NCBI RefSeq assembly: GCF_019649055.1
Contig: NW_026570424.1
Span: 84,533 to 148,532, forward strand
Direction of reading: 5' to 3'
DNA: 64,000 nt
Origin: Paramacrobiotus metropolitanus
Taxonomy: Eukaryota; Tardigrada; Eutardigrada; Parachela; Macrobiotidae
Of the stretch, positions 10,801 to 23,247 are shown in pieces. Each line of letters begins with the position of its first letter. The first letter of the stretch is position 1. A program made the position numbers and the translations under genes. Under the pieces are notes generated by a model, which was given only the letters and a program-made list of their open reading frames with translations, searched no databases and was not told where the DNA came from.

Positions 10801-13800
10801 AACGCCTACCCCGCCTCCGCCGGCGCCATCTTCTTCCCGCCCTCCCTCATGAAGAGCGGCGGCCTGGAATCTCAGGCGCAGCACACGCGCCGCAAGTTCT
10901 ACGACGGCGTCCTCACCGAGGTCCGCTGCATCATGATCGCGCGCATGGCCAAGCCCGAGGAGGTGCTGGTCGTGGAGAACGAGCAGGGCGAGGTGGTGCG
11001 CGAGTTCATGAAGGACACCGACTCCATCAACATGTACAAACTCATGCGCGAGACACTCGGTAAGTTGATCACCTTTTTTTCGATTTATTTTGCAATTATT
11101 CTGTTTTGTGCATTTTATTTTGAATTGGTCCATTTTTCACTGTACTTTATTATTTTATTTGCTTATTTTGCCGGTTATGCCGTGATAATTAATTTGTAAT
11201 TAGTGGATATGCTAGAAACTGTTCATGAATTAAGTTCCAATTATTGTGGAAATTACTATTCGTATTTTTTAAATTGATTTTTCTCATATTGTTATGGTAC
11301 TGTATCGTATCCGGTAACGGCGTTGTACGGCGTATTTTTATGGATTTGTTTAATAGTAATCATATAAAAAAACTCCACAGTGATTAAGCAACGCAATTAT
11401 GGATAATATTATTAATAAATAATTAATATTAATATTATTAATTATCCAATAAATAGTAATTAATTGGTAATTAACTGCGTCTAAATTGGATTAAATTATT
11501 AATAATAATATTAATAATATTATGGATTTTTTTGATTGAATTGTATGAATTAAATGTTGACTGGCCTGTAATTGAGAATTGTTAGAGTAAATTGGGGTTG
11601 GTTTGTGCAGTGTATCTGACGCATCTGGACCCGGTGGACACGGAGCGCATCATGACGGAGAAGCTGCACCTGCAGGTGAACGGCGCGGAGTGGTCGTGGA
11701 AGAACCTGAACACGCTGTGCTGGGCCATCGGCTCCATCAGCGGGGCCATGCACGAGGAGGACGAGATGCGCTTCCTCGTCACCGTCATCAAGGTCAGTCA
11801 ATATCTCCTGAAATTAATTACAATTAATTATCCAATAAATGGCAATTAATTGGCAGTTAATTGTATTTAAATTGGATTAAAATTATTAACGTTGGTGTTG
11901 GTGTGCAGGAGCTGTTGGGGCTGTGCGAGCAGAAGCGCGGCAAGGACAACAAGGCCATCATCGCCTCGAACATCATGTACATTGTCGGGCAGTACCCGCG
12001 CTTCCTGCGCGCCCACTGGAAGTTCTTGAAGACCGTCGTCAACAAGCTCTTCGAGTTCATGCACGGTGAGGGACATTAGTCTTGTTGTTCGATGGAAAGG
12101 AAAGGTATTGGTTGTGTATGTAGAGACGCACGATGGCGTGCAGGACATGGCCTGTGATACGTTCATCAAGATCGCGCAAAAGTGCCGCCGGCACTTTGTG
12201 ACGGTGCAGGTGGGCGAGTCCATGCCCTTCATCGACGAGATCCTCCTCAATCTCCGCTCAGTCATCTGTGATCTTGGCCACCAACAGGTTTGTGTAGACG
12301 TCTGTCTTATTGTCCTCGATCATTCAGCCAATAACGGGCGCTCTCGCCTTTGCCTTGCTATAGGTGCAAACGTTCTACGAAGCGGTGGGCTACATGATCT
12401 CCTCGGAGGTGGACGACAGCCAGCAGGCCTCGCTGATCGAGCGGCTCATGTCCATGCCCAACGCCATCTGGGACGAGGCCGTGCAGCAGGTCAAGGCCAA
12501 CGCCGAGACGCTCAAGGACGTGGAGTGCCTCAAGCAGTTCGTCTTCCTGCTGCGCACCAACTACCGCGCCTGCACCTCCCTCGGCAACGTCTACGTCCAC
12601 CAGGTAAAGTCAACCCCCTTTGCACTCCTTTCCTGTTCCTTCACGCAGCGATTCATTACAGATTAAATTGGAATTAATTGGGAATTAATTCAGTATAAAT
12701 TAACCATTAATTGAATGGTGTGTTTGTGTTTGGTGTGCAGTTGAAGCGCATCTTCTACGACTCGCTGCAGCTGTACAAGTTGCTGAGCAGCAACATCAGC
12801 GCGGCCGTCTCGGTGGGCGGCGAGGCCGTGGCCAAGGGGCCGCTGATCCGCGCCATGAAGGCCGTCAAGAAGGAGATCCTCCGCATCCTCTCCTGCTGGA
12901 TCTCCAAGTCCACCAATCCGCCCCTGGTCAGTGTCCATGCATTGCTCATTTTATTTATGGCATTAGTGTTCTGTTATAATTTTTTTATTTAAGCTAATTT
13001 TTAAAGTGACCTTTGTGCTTTGTTGTAAATGTGTGTAATTTGATTAGGTGTACGAGTACTTTTTGCCGCCGATGCTGGAGGCGCTGCTGCTGGACTACAA
13101 GACCAACGTGGCGGAGGCGCGCGAGCCGGAAGTGCTGTCGCTCCTCCGCTCCGTCGTCGAGCGCCTGGAGAGCCTCGTCACGCCGCGCATTCCCGAGATC
13201 TTTGACGGGGTCTTCCAGGTCCGTTTTGTCTAACACCAACATTAACATTTACGTGTAGAGTAATTCCCAATTAATTAGAGAAAAATTACCAATTATTGGA
13301 ATTAATTCCAGAAAAATTACGAATTATTGAGAATTAATTACTGGTTAATAAAAAAAAATTACTAATTACTGAGAATTAATTGCCAATTAAATAGAGAAAA
13401 TTAAAAACTATTGAGAATTATTTGGAGAATAATTACCAGTTATTGTAGAAAAATGCCAGAATATTCGTGAATGATTCCGGTAATTATTTGGCATTGTGGG
13501 AAGTGATTTAAAGTGTGTGTCTCGTTGTTCAGTGCACGCTGGAGATGATCAACAAGGATTTCGCGGAGTACCCCGAGCACCGCACCAACTTCTTCCTGCT
13601 GCTGCAGAGCGTCAACCAGAAGTGCTTCGCGGGTTTATTAAGCATCCCGGGCGCGCAGTTCAAGCTGGTGATCGACTCCATCGTCTGGGCCTTCAAGCAC
13701 CACACGCGCAACGTCGCCGAGATCGGTACCGAGTTGACTGCGCTCGTTGGCGGCGAATAATCAATTAATAAAGGATTTTCTGGCTTATTCAGGCCTGCAG

Positions 13801-14689
13801 ATCCTGTACACGCTGCTGAAGAACATCGCCAACCAGCCGGCCGACGTGGCGCAGTCCTTCTACAAAGCCTATTATTTAACGCTCCTCGAGCACCTCTTCT
13901 CCGTCGCCAGCGATCCCACGCATTCCGGCAGTACGTCCTTTTAATTAACCAATTAAGTGCTAATTAACTGCCAATTAAATTCGATTTATTTGCCGATTAA
14001 TTAGCCAATAAATGAAATAAATGGGAAATTAAATTGTAATTAATTGCCAATTAATTAGCCAATAAATGGGAAATGGTGTTGTTATGTTAGATTTGAGTCT
14101 GTTCTCGATGATCCTGGCGTACATGTTCAGTCTGGTGGACGACAAGAAGGTGCTGGTGGCGCTGGACCCGGCGGCCCCGCCCAACGTGCCCGGCGGCGAC
14201 AACGTGGCCTTTCTGCTGCAGCACCTGCACCAGGTGCTCAAGACGGCCTTCCCGCACCTCACCGAGTACGCTCATCCCTGTTTTGTCCTCTTTTCTGTCG
14301 CAGAGTGGGTGGTGACTGATTCGCCTGTCTGTTTCTCAGGTCGCAGATGAAGATCACTCTCCAGGGCATGTTCAACCTCGACCAGGACGTGGCGCAGTTC
14401 AAGGAGCACCTCCGCGACTTTCTCGTCCAAATCAAGGTACAAAAAATGACTGCCGAAATTATTGCTGATTTTGTAACGGAATTATTTACTTGACGGAATT
14501 TCCGTTGTTTTTTGACGAAATTATTGTTATTAATAATATTTGCAGGAGTTGACGGGCGACGACGACACGGATCTGTTCCTGGAGGAGCGCGAGACGCTGC
14601 TGCGCAAGGCGCAGGACGACAAGCGCAAGATCCAGATGGCCGTCCCCGGCATCCTCAATCCCCACGAGATCGACGACATGGAGGACTGA
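7807..14689 (+). CDS. XPO1: Exportin-1 (CRM1), nuclear export receptor
   Basis: Exportin-1 carries leucine-rich NES cargo out through the nuclear pore with RanGTP. Seventeen exons: 7807-8158, 8724-8830, 8948-9063, 9269-9503, 9560-9697, 10531-11059, 11611-11792, 11909-12065, 12124-12287, 12364-12603, 12741-12926, 13048-13218, 13533-13725, 13793-13930, 14091-14265, 14340-14436 and 14546-14689 (1107 aa; human 1071). Stretches such as [32 protein letters not shown] and [20 protein letters not shown] are near-identical to the family as I recall it. The order fits the importin-beta N-terminal domain, then HEAT repeats, then a C-terminal FNPHE-like tail (here [11 protein letters not shown]). The cysteine targeted by leptomycin B is present as C559 in [10 protein letters not shown]. 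The first in-frame ATG was taken as start; it adds a Ser/Ala-rich leader to the usual N-terminus. A polyadenylation signal AATAAA lies near 15017. Confidence 0.97.
11441..11890. repeat. Related AT-rich sequence in adjacent XPO1 introns 6 and 7
   Basis: Intron 6 (from 11441) and intron 7 (from 11827) both contain ATTATCCAATAAAT, then AATTAATTGG, then TTAA, then AAATTGGATTAAA, in the same order over about 65 bp. A shorter related block, TTAATTAGCCAATAAATG, occurs twice in intron 14 near 14000 and 14052. The similarity exceeds base composition alone and suggests copying between introns. Confidence 0.6.
13255..13470. repeat. Degenerate AATTA-rich tandem array in XPO1 intron 12
   Basis: The intron repeats a theme of roughly 45-55 bp built from AAAAATTAC.AATTATTG and GAGAATTAATT about five times, with substitutions and small gaps. 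It carries no open frame. It is probably local slippage or duplication typical of the AT-rich introns in this window. Confidence 0.55.
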
Positions 14690-15398
14690 TTTTCGTACAA
14701 AGAAAAAGCCTGTGCAATCCACGCGCTACCTGTTTCGCCAAAGTGCAGTGAAGAAAAAAGGGGCAATTATTGCTGCGTATTATTCAGTTGGGAGTGGAGT
14801 TGATTAACCATTGCTATATAGAAATAGCCAGTTATTTTCTAGCTTTCGTTGCAGTCGGTTCGGCTGTTGGACCGCAGCGAGCGTTTATGCGATTTTGACA
14901 CGGGCGCACTGCACTCACTGTGTTTGCGAAGGCGTTTGATTATTTTCTCTTACTTTTACTTGTCTGTAATAAGCTGATTTTTGCATTACCGTTCGCCAGT
15001 GACGTCAAGCTGCCACAATAAATATCGAAGTATTTATTTATTTATTTTCATATTTATTATTCGTCAGTTATTGTATTTTTTATTCATTCCGTACTATTTA
15101 TTTTGCAATTTATTTCAAAATTATTTAGTATTTTATTTCGCGATTTATTTCCAAATTTATGCTTTATAATTTTATTTATTTTTACACGTAGTCAGTGAGG
15201 CAACGCAGCAGAAAATGCAGTAAAAGGCGTTTAGAAAACATGAAGCAATATTAAATATTCCACTGAAGAATCAACGAGCAAAAATCAGGCAGTTGATGAC
15301 GGCGGGGAATGGAGCGTGGCACTGCACTACAACAGTGCATGGTCGCGCGCAGTGTTGGTCAGTGAATCCATTTCCGTGTCGGATGACGGTTAATTCAG
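14690..15398. other. Shared 3' flank of the convergent XPO1 and UPF2 genes
   Basis: XPO1 (+) and UPF2 (-) end 709 bp apart, facing each other. Between about 15010 and 15190 the sequence is a run of TTTATT/AATAAA-like text offering polyadenylation signals on both strands (for example AATAAA at 15017 on plus and its complement near 15170). The two transcripts may therefore overlap at their 3' ends. No additional gene is seen. Confidence 0.6.
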
Positions 15399-16149
15399 TT
15401 AATTGGCGCGGTAGTAGTGCTGATTGGCCGCGTAGCCGTAACCCTGGGCACGCTGCTGCTGCTGCTGCTGCTGGCCGCCCGGTCCCGGGGCGGTGGGCGC
15501 GCGCAGGGGCAGCCGCGGCCGCATCCCGCCGGCGGGCAGCGGTCGCGACACCGATCCCATCAACGCTGCGCAAACAGCAAATAGACCAGCGTTAAACAGA
15601 TCCAAATAAACTGAATAATAGCTGAACAGACGAAAATCGGTTGGATAATTCAATCGAAGCATAGTTGCATGCAAATAAAACAGGTTAAATAAAGAAGGAG
15701 TACTGAGGTTAATACAGAAACATTTAGTGAACAAGTTGACGGTGAAATGGCGCCTTTACAATGTACGTTCTTTACTGACCTTCGTATTCTTCGCGTTCCT
15801 GGCGCTGGCTCATGTCCAGCGTCAGCCTGAGCATCTCGCTGCGCTCCTGCCGCTCGTGCTCCTCCGCAGCACGCCACAACGTCACGTACTCCGTGTCCGC
15901 CGGCATCTCCATGAACTTGATATGCTGTCAATAGAATTTTCTATGAATTTCCATTTTCTAATAATTATTACTGATTTTTCTGTGAATTAATGAATAATTA
16001 GTTGATAATTATTATTGTTGACGGAGTGACTTGTACATGGACAAATAATTCATTCAGTTGGTTGGAAGAGCGAACGTGCCGGCACGTACGTGTTGTTTCT
16101 GGCCCTTCTTGGTCATGAGGCCGACGCGGACGAGGCCGGCGGAGCCCGG

Positions 16150-16191
<42 letters not shown>

Positions 16192-19100
16192 GCTGTCGGC
16201 GTCGGGGGCGTCCAGGCCGGGCGTGGCGGGGTGCAGCGGCGTCCCGACGTTGGCGTCGGCGGCGTGGCTGGTCTGCAGCTGCTCCTTGACGGTGGAGGGG
16301 ATGGCCGACTTGAACTGCGGCACCTTGCTCGCCGCCTGACTCTGCACAAACACATCATACACCCATTAACTGCACATTAATTGCACAGACAAAAACAATT
16401 CCTACTAATTACCCAACTGGATAGTAAAAAAAATTCAATTAAGACGAAAAACACGAGAAAAAACTATTGAATAAATCGCGATACAGATGCATTTGTGCAG
16501 CGAAGACTACTACTGCAGCTGTGAACGGCTGGAAATTTTCCACATAGCCACTGCACTACAACGTACTCCTACATTCAGCAACGTTTAACACGCATTTTTC
16601 TGTGGTAGATACATTAGGAATCTGCTGTGATTTCGTCTGACGATAGAAATACCTGGTAGCTCTCGGAGGAGAGCCGGTCGAAGACGGCCATAAAGTCCAC
16701 GTCCTCGGCGGTGACGGGCGCCGGTGGCGGCTCCTCCGTCACCAGCGCAGCGCCGTCGGCGGGCGGCTGCTCTTCGCCGCCGCTGAGCAGCGTCAAATCC
16801 ACGTTGCTGCCGTACCGACTCCCGCTCTCCGACGACGACGCCGAACTAACCACGGGCTCCTCCTTCTTCCCGCCCACCGCCGCGGCCGCGCTCACCGAGT
16901 CCACATTCACCTTCTCCTAAATAATTAAATCGACCAATAAATGACAAAAAAAGCTAAAACAAAATAACTAACGTGCCTGTAGTTTCTGGTTGAGTTTGTT
17001 GAGGGCCTCGTCGGCCTCGGCGAGGCTCTTGAGGAGAGGGAAGTCGCGGCGCAGCGCGCCCAGCGTGTCCTCCACGAGATGCTGGATGGTGAGCGGGAAG
17101 GGCGTGCGCTCGTTCCACACGGGGCTCTCCTTCTTCAGCCACAGGTAGCGCCGGAACAGCACCAGGAACTGCTCCAGCCGGCGTCGCGCGGCGCCGTGGC
17201 TGAAGTACTCGCCGCAGGTTGATAATAACACGCAGACGAGGCGCAGGCGGAGCAGGTGCTCCGGCGGGTCCAGACTGGTCGGCGCGTCGCCCACCCACCC
17301 GAACAGCACCAGTGAGTACAGCGTGTTGAAGATCACAGAAGACTCCACGATGCGGTACTGCACAGTAATACAAACAAACAATTAAAATAAATTCAGTTTT
17401 TTCTATTTCAATTTAGCCATCAAACGTAATATTCCCCTTTTATTTTTTCTTAAATTAATTTTGTATCATATTATAATAGAAATTAATTTTATTATAACAG
17501 AAGTGTACCCATCAAAAAATTCAGAATAAAACTGCCATACAAATAGGAAGAATTGTTTTCCTGTTAGCAACTAACAATGTAAGTAGTGTAGTAATAATGT
17601 AGTGCAGTGGAACAGCTGCGCACGAAAACACAGAATCATCCAATTAAAACACTACCATCATGATGCTTGCTCGAATTTCACCATTCTGATTTGATTCGAA
17701 ATTTTTATGCAGTTTAATTTTCAATAAAAATCACCTCACCATTTTCTTCTAATTTGTTTTTAGCTTAATAATTTCATTTTTTTTATTTCACCTGTACAAA
17801 ACCTAAAAAAGGGGAGAAAAAAGGCAAATAAATACAGAATAAAAAATCCGAACAATTTTCTATCTCAATAAACGTACGAAAATAATTCTAAAAAAATTGC
17901 AAATAAATGTGAATAATTATAAAAAAATTTGCAAATAAATGTGAATAAATATAGAAAAATCACAGTCAAATATGGTGATTTTCATACGTACGTTGTACAT
18001 TTCGGCGAGGTAGCGCACCATGGCCAGCCGGCGCTGGTTGAACTTGGGGTTGTTCAGCTCCAGATGCACGCGAATGTCCTCCAACACGTTGTCGACGACG
18101 CGCACGGCCACGTCGTCCTGGTAGTTGGCCAGTCCGGCTAAAATACTGGCCAGCGCGGGGATCGCGGCGTAGTTGAGCTTCCACGCCGCGCTTAAATACC
18201 GCACGCCGTACTCCAGCGTCGCCGGCTCGTCCCAGGCCAAGCGCCGCAACAACCCCATCAGCACCGTCGGGTCCGCGCCCGTGTTCAGCTCCGAGAGGAA
18301 CAGCTTGCGGATGAACAGCTGCATCGGTGTGCGCACCTTCAGCACCTGCAAAAAATGGGCAAATAAATAATTTCTACACATTAACAATATTTTTATTCAT
18401 TTTTATTCAGAATATTTGCTGGTTTATTTTCATTAATTAATTTTACTGATTATTTTATCTATTATTTCTGAATAAATCAGGACACCACGAATATTGTATA
18501 TTGTTATTTATGGCAACATGGAAAATAATGACTAAAATTATTAACATTTATTGCGATTTAGAAACGAATAAATACCTGTATAATTATGGCAAAAAAGAAC
18601 AATTTTAAAAATCAGCGATTATCGAGCCAATTAAAAATGATTTAAAATAATCAGGAATTAATCTAGTCCGATGAGGATACAAGCGGAAAACGGGCCTACC
18701 CGGCTGCTGGCGGAGCGGCGGTTGGCCGTTTCGGGCGTGGCGCAGGCCAGGTAGGCGTTCTCGATCATGCTCTCGATGCGCGCGTCGAAATGCTGCAGAC
18801 CCTTGCGCCGCAGGAACTCCTCCACCAGAATCTTCATCCTGCAAATATCCACACAAAATATTTACTAATCATCCACTCAGAAATCCAGAAAAAATTATAT
18901 AACCATCAACGAAAAAATCGTCAAAACCAAAATTACTGCAAAAACACTTCAATGACAGAAAAATAACCATTATTAATAAAAATTGCCAGATATTTATTTA
19001 GAAAGAAATCCAGAAGGGAAGCAAATTATTTATTAACGAGAAAATTATTACAACAGAAGTAAAAAAAACTTGGTAAAACGAAAAAATAATCAATAAAAAA

Positions 19101-22100
19101 ATTAGAGAAATAATCCAAAATAAATCTGAGAAAATGCCTGTCCGATAAATAGGAGAAAATGCGGCATTTAACGGCGACGTGACTGACCGCGGGTGGGAGT
19201 CGGGGGACCAATAGAGGAAGCGGCCGGCGTGCTCCAGCAACGAGCAGGCCATCTCGACGTTGTGGTGCTTGAAGTTGTTCAATAAAATCTTCAGCGCCAG
19301 CAACGTCTCGGCGCGCGGCACAATCGTGAACTTGGTCAGTTCGGCCATGAATCTGACGTTGCGGATCTTGGACTCGAGGCGGAGGGGGTCCTGCTTGCGC
19401 ACCAGCCATCTAAATTGCCGGCGCAGCGCCTCGCTCAGCTCGCCGCCCACGTCGGGCATCACGGGGTTGAGGATGGCCACTAGGCGCGCGTACAGCGGCA
19501 GCAGGTCGGGCCGGTTGCGCGGCACGCCGTACAGCGCCGCCACCAGCCGGCGCCGGTAGTTGCGTCGGTTCAGATTCGTGCAAAAGTCCACCGCCATCTG
19601 TGTATTACACGCCCACATTAGCACACCAATTTTTTTTATTATTATACGCTACAAATAAATTCCTAAAACAAATTTATGTGATTCAAAAAAACTGATTCTC
19701 TGCCATTTTGGTTTCACACAACCAAGCCATATTTCCGATTTTTTGTTGCCTAATTTTTTTTCGTTGCCACAATTTCAAATTTTCGAAAAATACCTCGATA
19801 TTTTCCCGTTGCTAGTCTAATAAATTTTTTGATTAATCGAATACAAATTCACATTTTCTAAAAATACGGCTGTATATCTAGATTTTCCAGTCCAGATTTT
19901 TGCGCTGTTTTCTCACATTCTAAGCCAATTTTGTCAAAAAACACAGCGCAATTTTACTTTCCTTCCAAATGCAGATTTTCAAGATTTTAAAAAGCGTAAT
20001 TTTACTTTCCTTCAAAATGCCGATTTTCCAGACTATAAAAAAAAATCTTGTGAAAAAAATTCAACATGAAATTGTTCAGTTTAATTAAGAATAGTTTTTT
20101 CACCTTGTCGATGGCTTCCTTGGACGACACCTTGGGCAGACTGACGATAAACGCGTCCAGAATCTGCCTGAGCGCGCTGGTGACGCTGTCGTACTCCTCC
20201 TCGACGGCCACGCCCGGCTCCTCCTCCCCGTCGCCCTCCTCCCCCTCGTACAGGGTGTCCAGCAGATCCGCCAGCCCGCTCTTCCGCCCGCCCTTCAGCG
20301 CCGCGCCCAAGCGCCGCGGCAGGGCCACCGGCTTCCGCACGCTCTCCGTCTTGGTCTCCTTGGGCGCCGGGGCCTCCGCGGCCGCTTTGGGGGCCTCCGG
20401 AGGGGCCTCGGGGGTCCCGGGGGCGTCGGCCTCGGCATCGGCCTGGATGACGGCGTCCAGCAGCGTCATGGGGTCCTCGGCGGGGGCCGGCGGGAGGGTG
20501 GAGGCCGATTCGGCCAGGCTGTCCTTGTAGGCCATGCTCGGCATCGTCGCCTTCAGGTCGGGCAGGTTCTCGTACAAGTCCCGCTCGTCCTCGTCGTTCC
20601 AGATGGGTGCCAGCCCGGCGCGGTCGCCTACCGGAAATTGCCGCCAATTTTATTGAGTTTTCATTAAGTAATTAAATTTAATTTATTTTGCCATTTTATT
20701 CTGGGAATTCGTACCGATATCGACGGTCAGCAATTCGATGGTCATCTTGGTGTCCTCCAGTTCCTCGCGCGGCGCCAGCACGGGCAGCTCGCGGTCGATG
20801 GCGTCGCCCAACACCAGCATGGCGTTCTTGAGCTTGTTGAACTGGGCGAGGAAGGCGTCGTACTTGTCGAGGCGGTCGGCGGGCACGTCGCCGCGCGAGG
20901 CCATCAGGCGGCGGTGCGCCTTCTCTAGATCGCGCAGCCGCTGGTTCTCGCTCTCTAACTGCCGGCTCAACGCGTCAAAGTACTTGTCCAGCAGGGCTTT
21001 GAAGGCCGCCAGCGTCTCGGGCGGGAGGAAGGTGGGCGGGGGCAGCGGCAGCGCCTCGGGGGCCGCCTGCTCCGCCAGCAGCCGCATCTTCTTCGGATGC
21101 ACCCCTACAATCAATTAATCAATTAATTCTAATCCAAAAACAATTATTCTAATTAACTTCCATTTTCTCAGAATTAATCTCCAATTTTATTCGAATAAAT
21201 CTGGAATTAACTGGAATTTACATTGAAATTTATTTGTTGATAATTTCCAGTTAATTAATTTTCGTATTTCGAATTTGCTCTTCATTTACTCTAATAATTC
21301 TGTATAATGTATTTAGTTTAACTTCAAATCACTTATTTTATTTGTTAATTGTAAATCATTTACGAGTAATCAGTTTGTAATTACGAGGTAATTCAATCCA
21401 TTTCACAATTACGTACGTTTTCATTTTGCAATTATACAGGAATTTTCAAATTAATTTTGTCAGCAATTCATACAAAATGAATATCAATATCCTAATTTAA
21501 ATTAATTACTGGCACAAGATTCGATTAATTTATAAAAATTCACTATTAATTAATTCAAAATAATAAAAGAATCGCCAGCCAAATTTGTACAAAATACAGG
21601 AAAAAATAAAGAAAAAAATTTACAATTTCAGGAAAAACAGGAAAATAAATGCACAAAAATTGGGGAATTGCGGCTAAAAGAATTCTTAACGCACCGAGGA
21701 AATCTAAGGCAAAGTTCTTGGCGAAGACGGTGAGGAGGGGCAGCAGCTGGCGGTCGTCCTTGTCCTGGTCTATTAAGGCGGCGAGGCAGTCCTTGAGGAG
21801 GGCGAGGGCGGGCTTGAGCGGTATTAGGCCGGTGAGGAGTTGTTCGGGGAGGAACTTCAAGTCGACGCGCAGTTTGGAGGGGTTGCTGACGGGATCGCTG
21901 CGCGTCAAAGGCAGCACGCGGCGCCACGAGTCCAGCATGCTGCTGGCGAAGTCGGCGTAGCGGCGCTGCAGCAGGCCGCTGACGTGCAGGGCGGTCGGCA
22001 CGTCGCTCACCTTCAGCTTGGCCTCCGCCAGCGCCTGCGTCGCCTCCGACACGTACCGCCGCAGATTCAGACCTCAAACAATCAACACAATATATTCACA

Positions 22101-23247
22101 AATATTCACAAATAATTTCCAATATTTTTTATTTTTATACATCTTCAAAATAATTTTTCCAAGGTTCTCTGCTGATTTTTCCTGCTGCTTTATTCCATCA
22201 TTATGTGTGAAATAATTAGAATCCTGTTATTTTTAGATTAATCATTTTCACAAATAATTTCCAAATTTTTTTAATTTTATACTATATTCAAAATAATTTT
22301 CCCAGGGTTTTCTGTTTATTTTTCCGGCTATTTTATTCCATCATTAGTTGCGACATAATTGGGATCCTGTTATTTTTAGATTAATCAGTGAAAATATCCC
22401 AACGATTACAAATAATTACAACAATTTTTGCGATTTATGGTATTCCTTTTTTAGGCTGTTTGATTGCTTGAATGATTGATTTAATTTCGAGTAGCCAAGC
22501 CCGTAAACCGGTAAACGGGCACTCTCACCTATCCTTATCCGTTGAAGAACATCGATTACCGATTTACTTCATCACTCGTACCATAATAAACAATTGGAAA
22601 TCGTCAGGTTATGATTATTTTTATTTATTTCTTGTGCTTTTGAATAATTTACCATTAATTCACCGTAATCGTACGACGAAAAAGTACGAAAACAATTGCG
22701 AAAAAATCGTATTATCTGTTTGGTTGGAAATCGTAAAAAAATAATTCTACTTATATTAGCGTATTTCAATGGCTGAATTACACTAATTTAACTGAATGAT
22801 TGTCAGGAATATTCTCTAAATGTTCAACTGCAAAAACAAATGTTTGTAATTTCTTGTGTATTTACCGTGGAAGTCCTTGTCGAGGGTGTCGTGCTGGGAC
22901 TCGGTGAGGTTCTTGAGCTTCTTGATGTACCCCGTGCAGGACTTGAGTTTGGAGTCAAGGGTGCTGTAGAAGTCATCCTCGGGGTACTCGGCGCTGGCGG
23001 CGCGCTGCCGTTCCGCCGCGCGACTGGCGGCCAACTGGCTGACAGCCTCAAGGTACTCGCTCACCTTGCGCTTGTTCTCCGCCTCCGTGTCCACCACGGG
23101 CGCGTCGCCCGCGCCCGCCACCGGGGCCGGAGGAACAGCAGGATCCCCCGCTGCAGCGCTGCCTGCTTCCACGGCCGGGGAGACCGTAGCGGACACGTTC
23201 TGCGCGGGAAGAGCGCTGCTGTCTCCGCTCGGATCGCCTGACTCCAT
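15399..23247 (-). CDS. UPF2: Regulator of nonsense transcripts 2 (UPF2)
   Basis: UPF2 bridges UPF1 and the exon-junction-complex factor UPF3 in nonsense-mediated mRNA decay. Twelve exons: 22866-23247, 21695-22072, 20715-21104, 20104-20627, 19188-19597, 18700-18838, 17992-18345, 16977-17357, 16653-16916, 16090-16341, 15780-15924 and 15399-15565 (1261 aa; human 1272). Three MIF4G-type regions are visible: exons 2-3 (EAKLKVSDV, QRRYADFA), exons 5-6 (DLLPLYARLVAIL, EMACSLLEHAGRFL) and exons 7-8 (NPKFNQRRLAMVRYLAEMYN, LDPPEHLLRLRLVC). The C-terminal UPF1-binding region follows (RLTLDMSQRQEREEYE). Acidic linkers are present, as in the family. Exon 10 encodes a 13-alanine run, and the last exon has a short poly-Gln tract. 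The junction after exon 8 works only with a GC donor (CAG|GCACGT). The ATG was chosen because upstream in-frame triplets lack another ATG. Confidence 0.96.
16090..16341 (-). repeat. GCC trinucleotide run coding poly-alanine in UPF2 exon 10
   Basis: Around 16150-16190 the plus strand is an almost pure GGC repeat. On the coding strand it gives about 13 consecutive alanines between the acidic linker and the conserved UPF1-binding segment. Such tracts change length easily by slippage. Confidence 0.85.
22107..22388. repeat. Tandem duplication (about 142 bp x2) in UPF2 intron 1
   Basis: The unit beginning CACAAATAATTTCC at 22107 is repeated from 22249. Both copies share TTCAAAATAATTTT, TTTTCTG, TTTATTCCATCATTA and ATCCTGTTATTTTTAGATTA in the same order, with modest divergence. 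It lies inside a ~790-bp intron and has no coding signal. Confidence 0.8.

Noticed and set aside
10492-11133. 213-codon minus-strand frame opposite XPO1 exon 6
   Set aside because: Antisense shadow: Leu/Val/His-rich text created by the high GC3 of the XPO1 exon.
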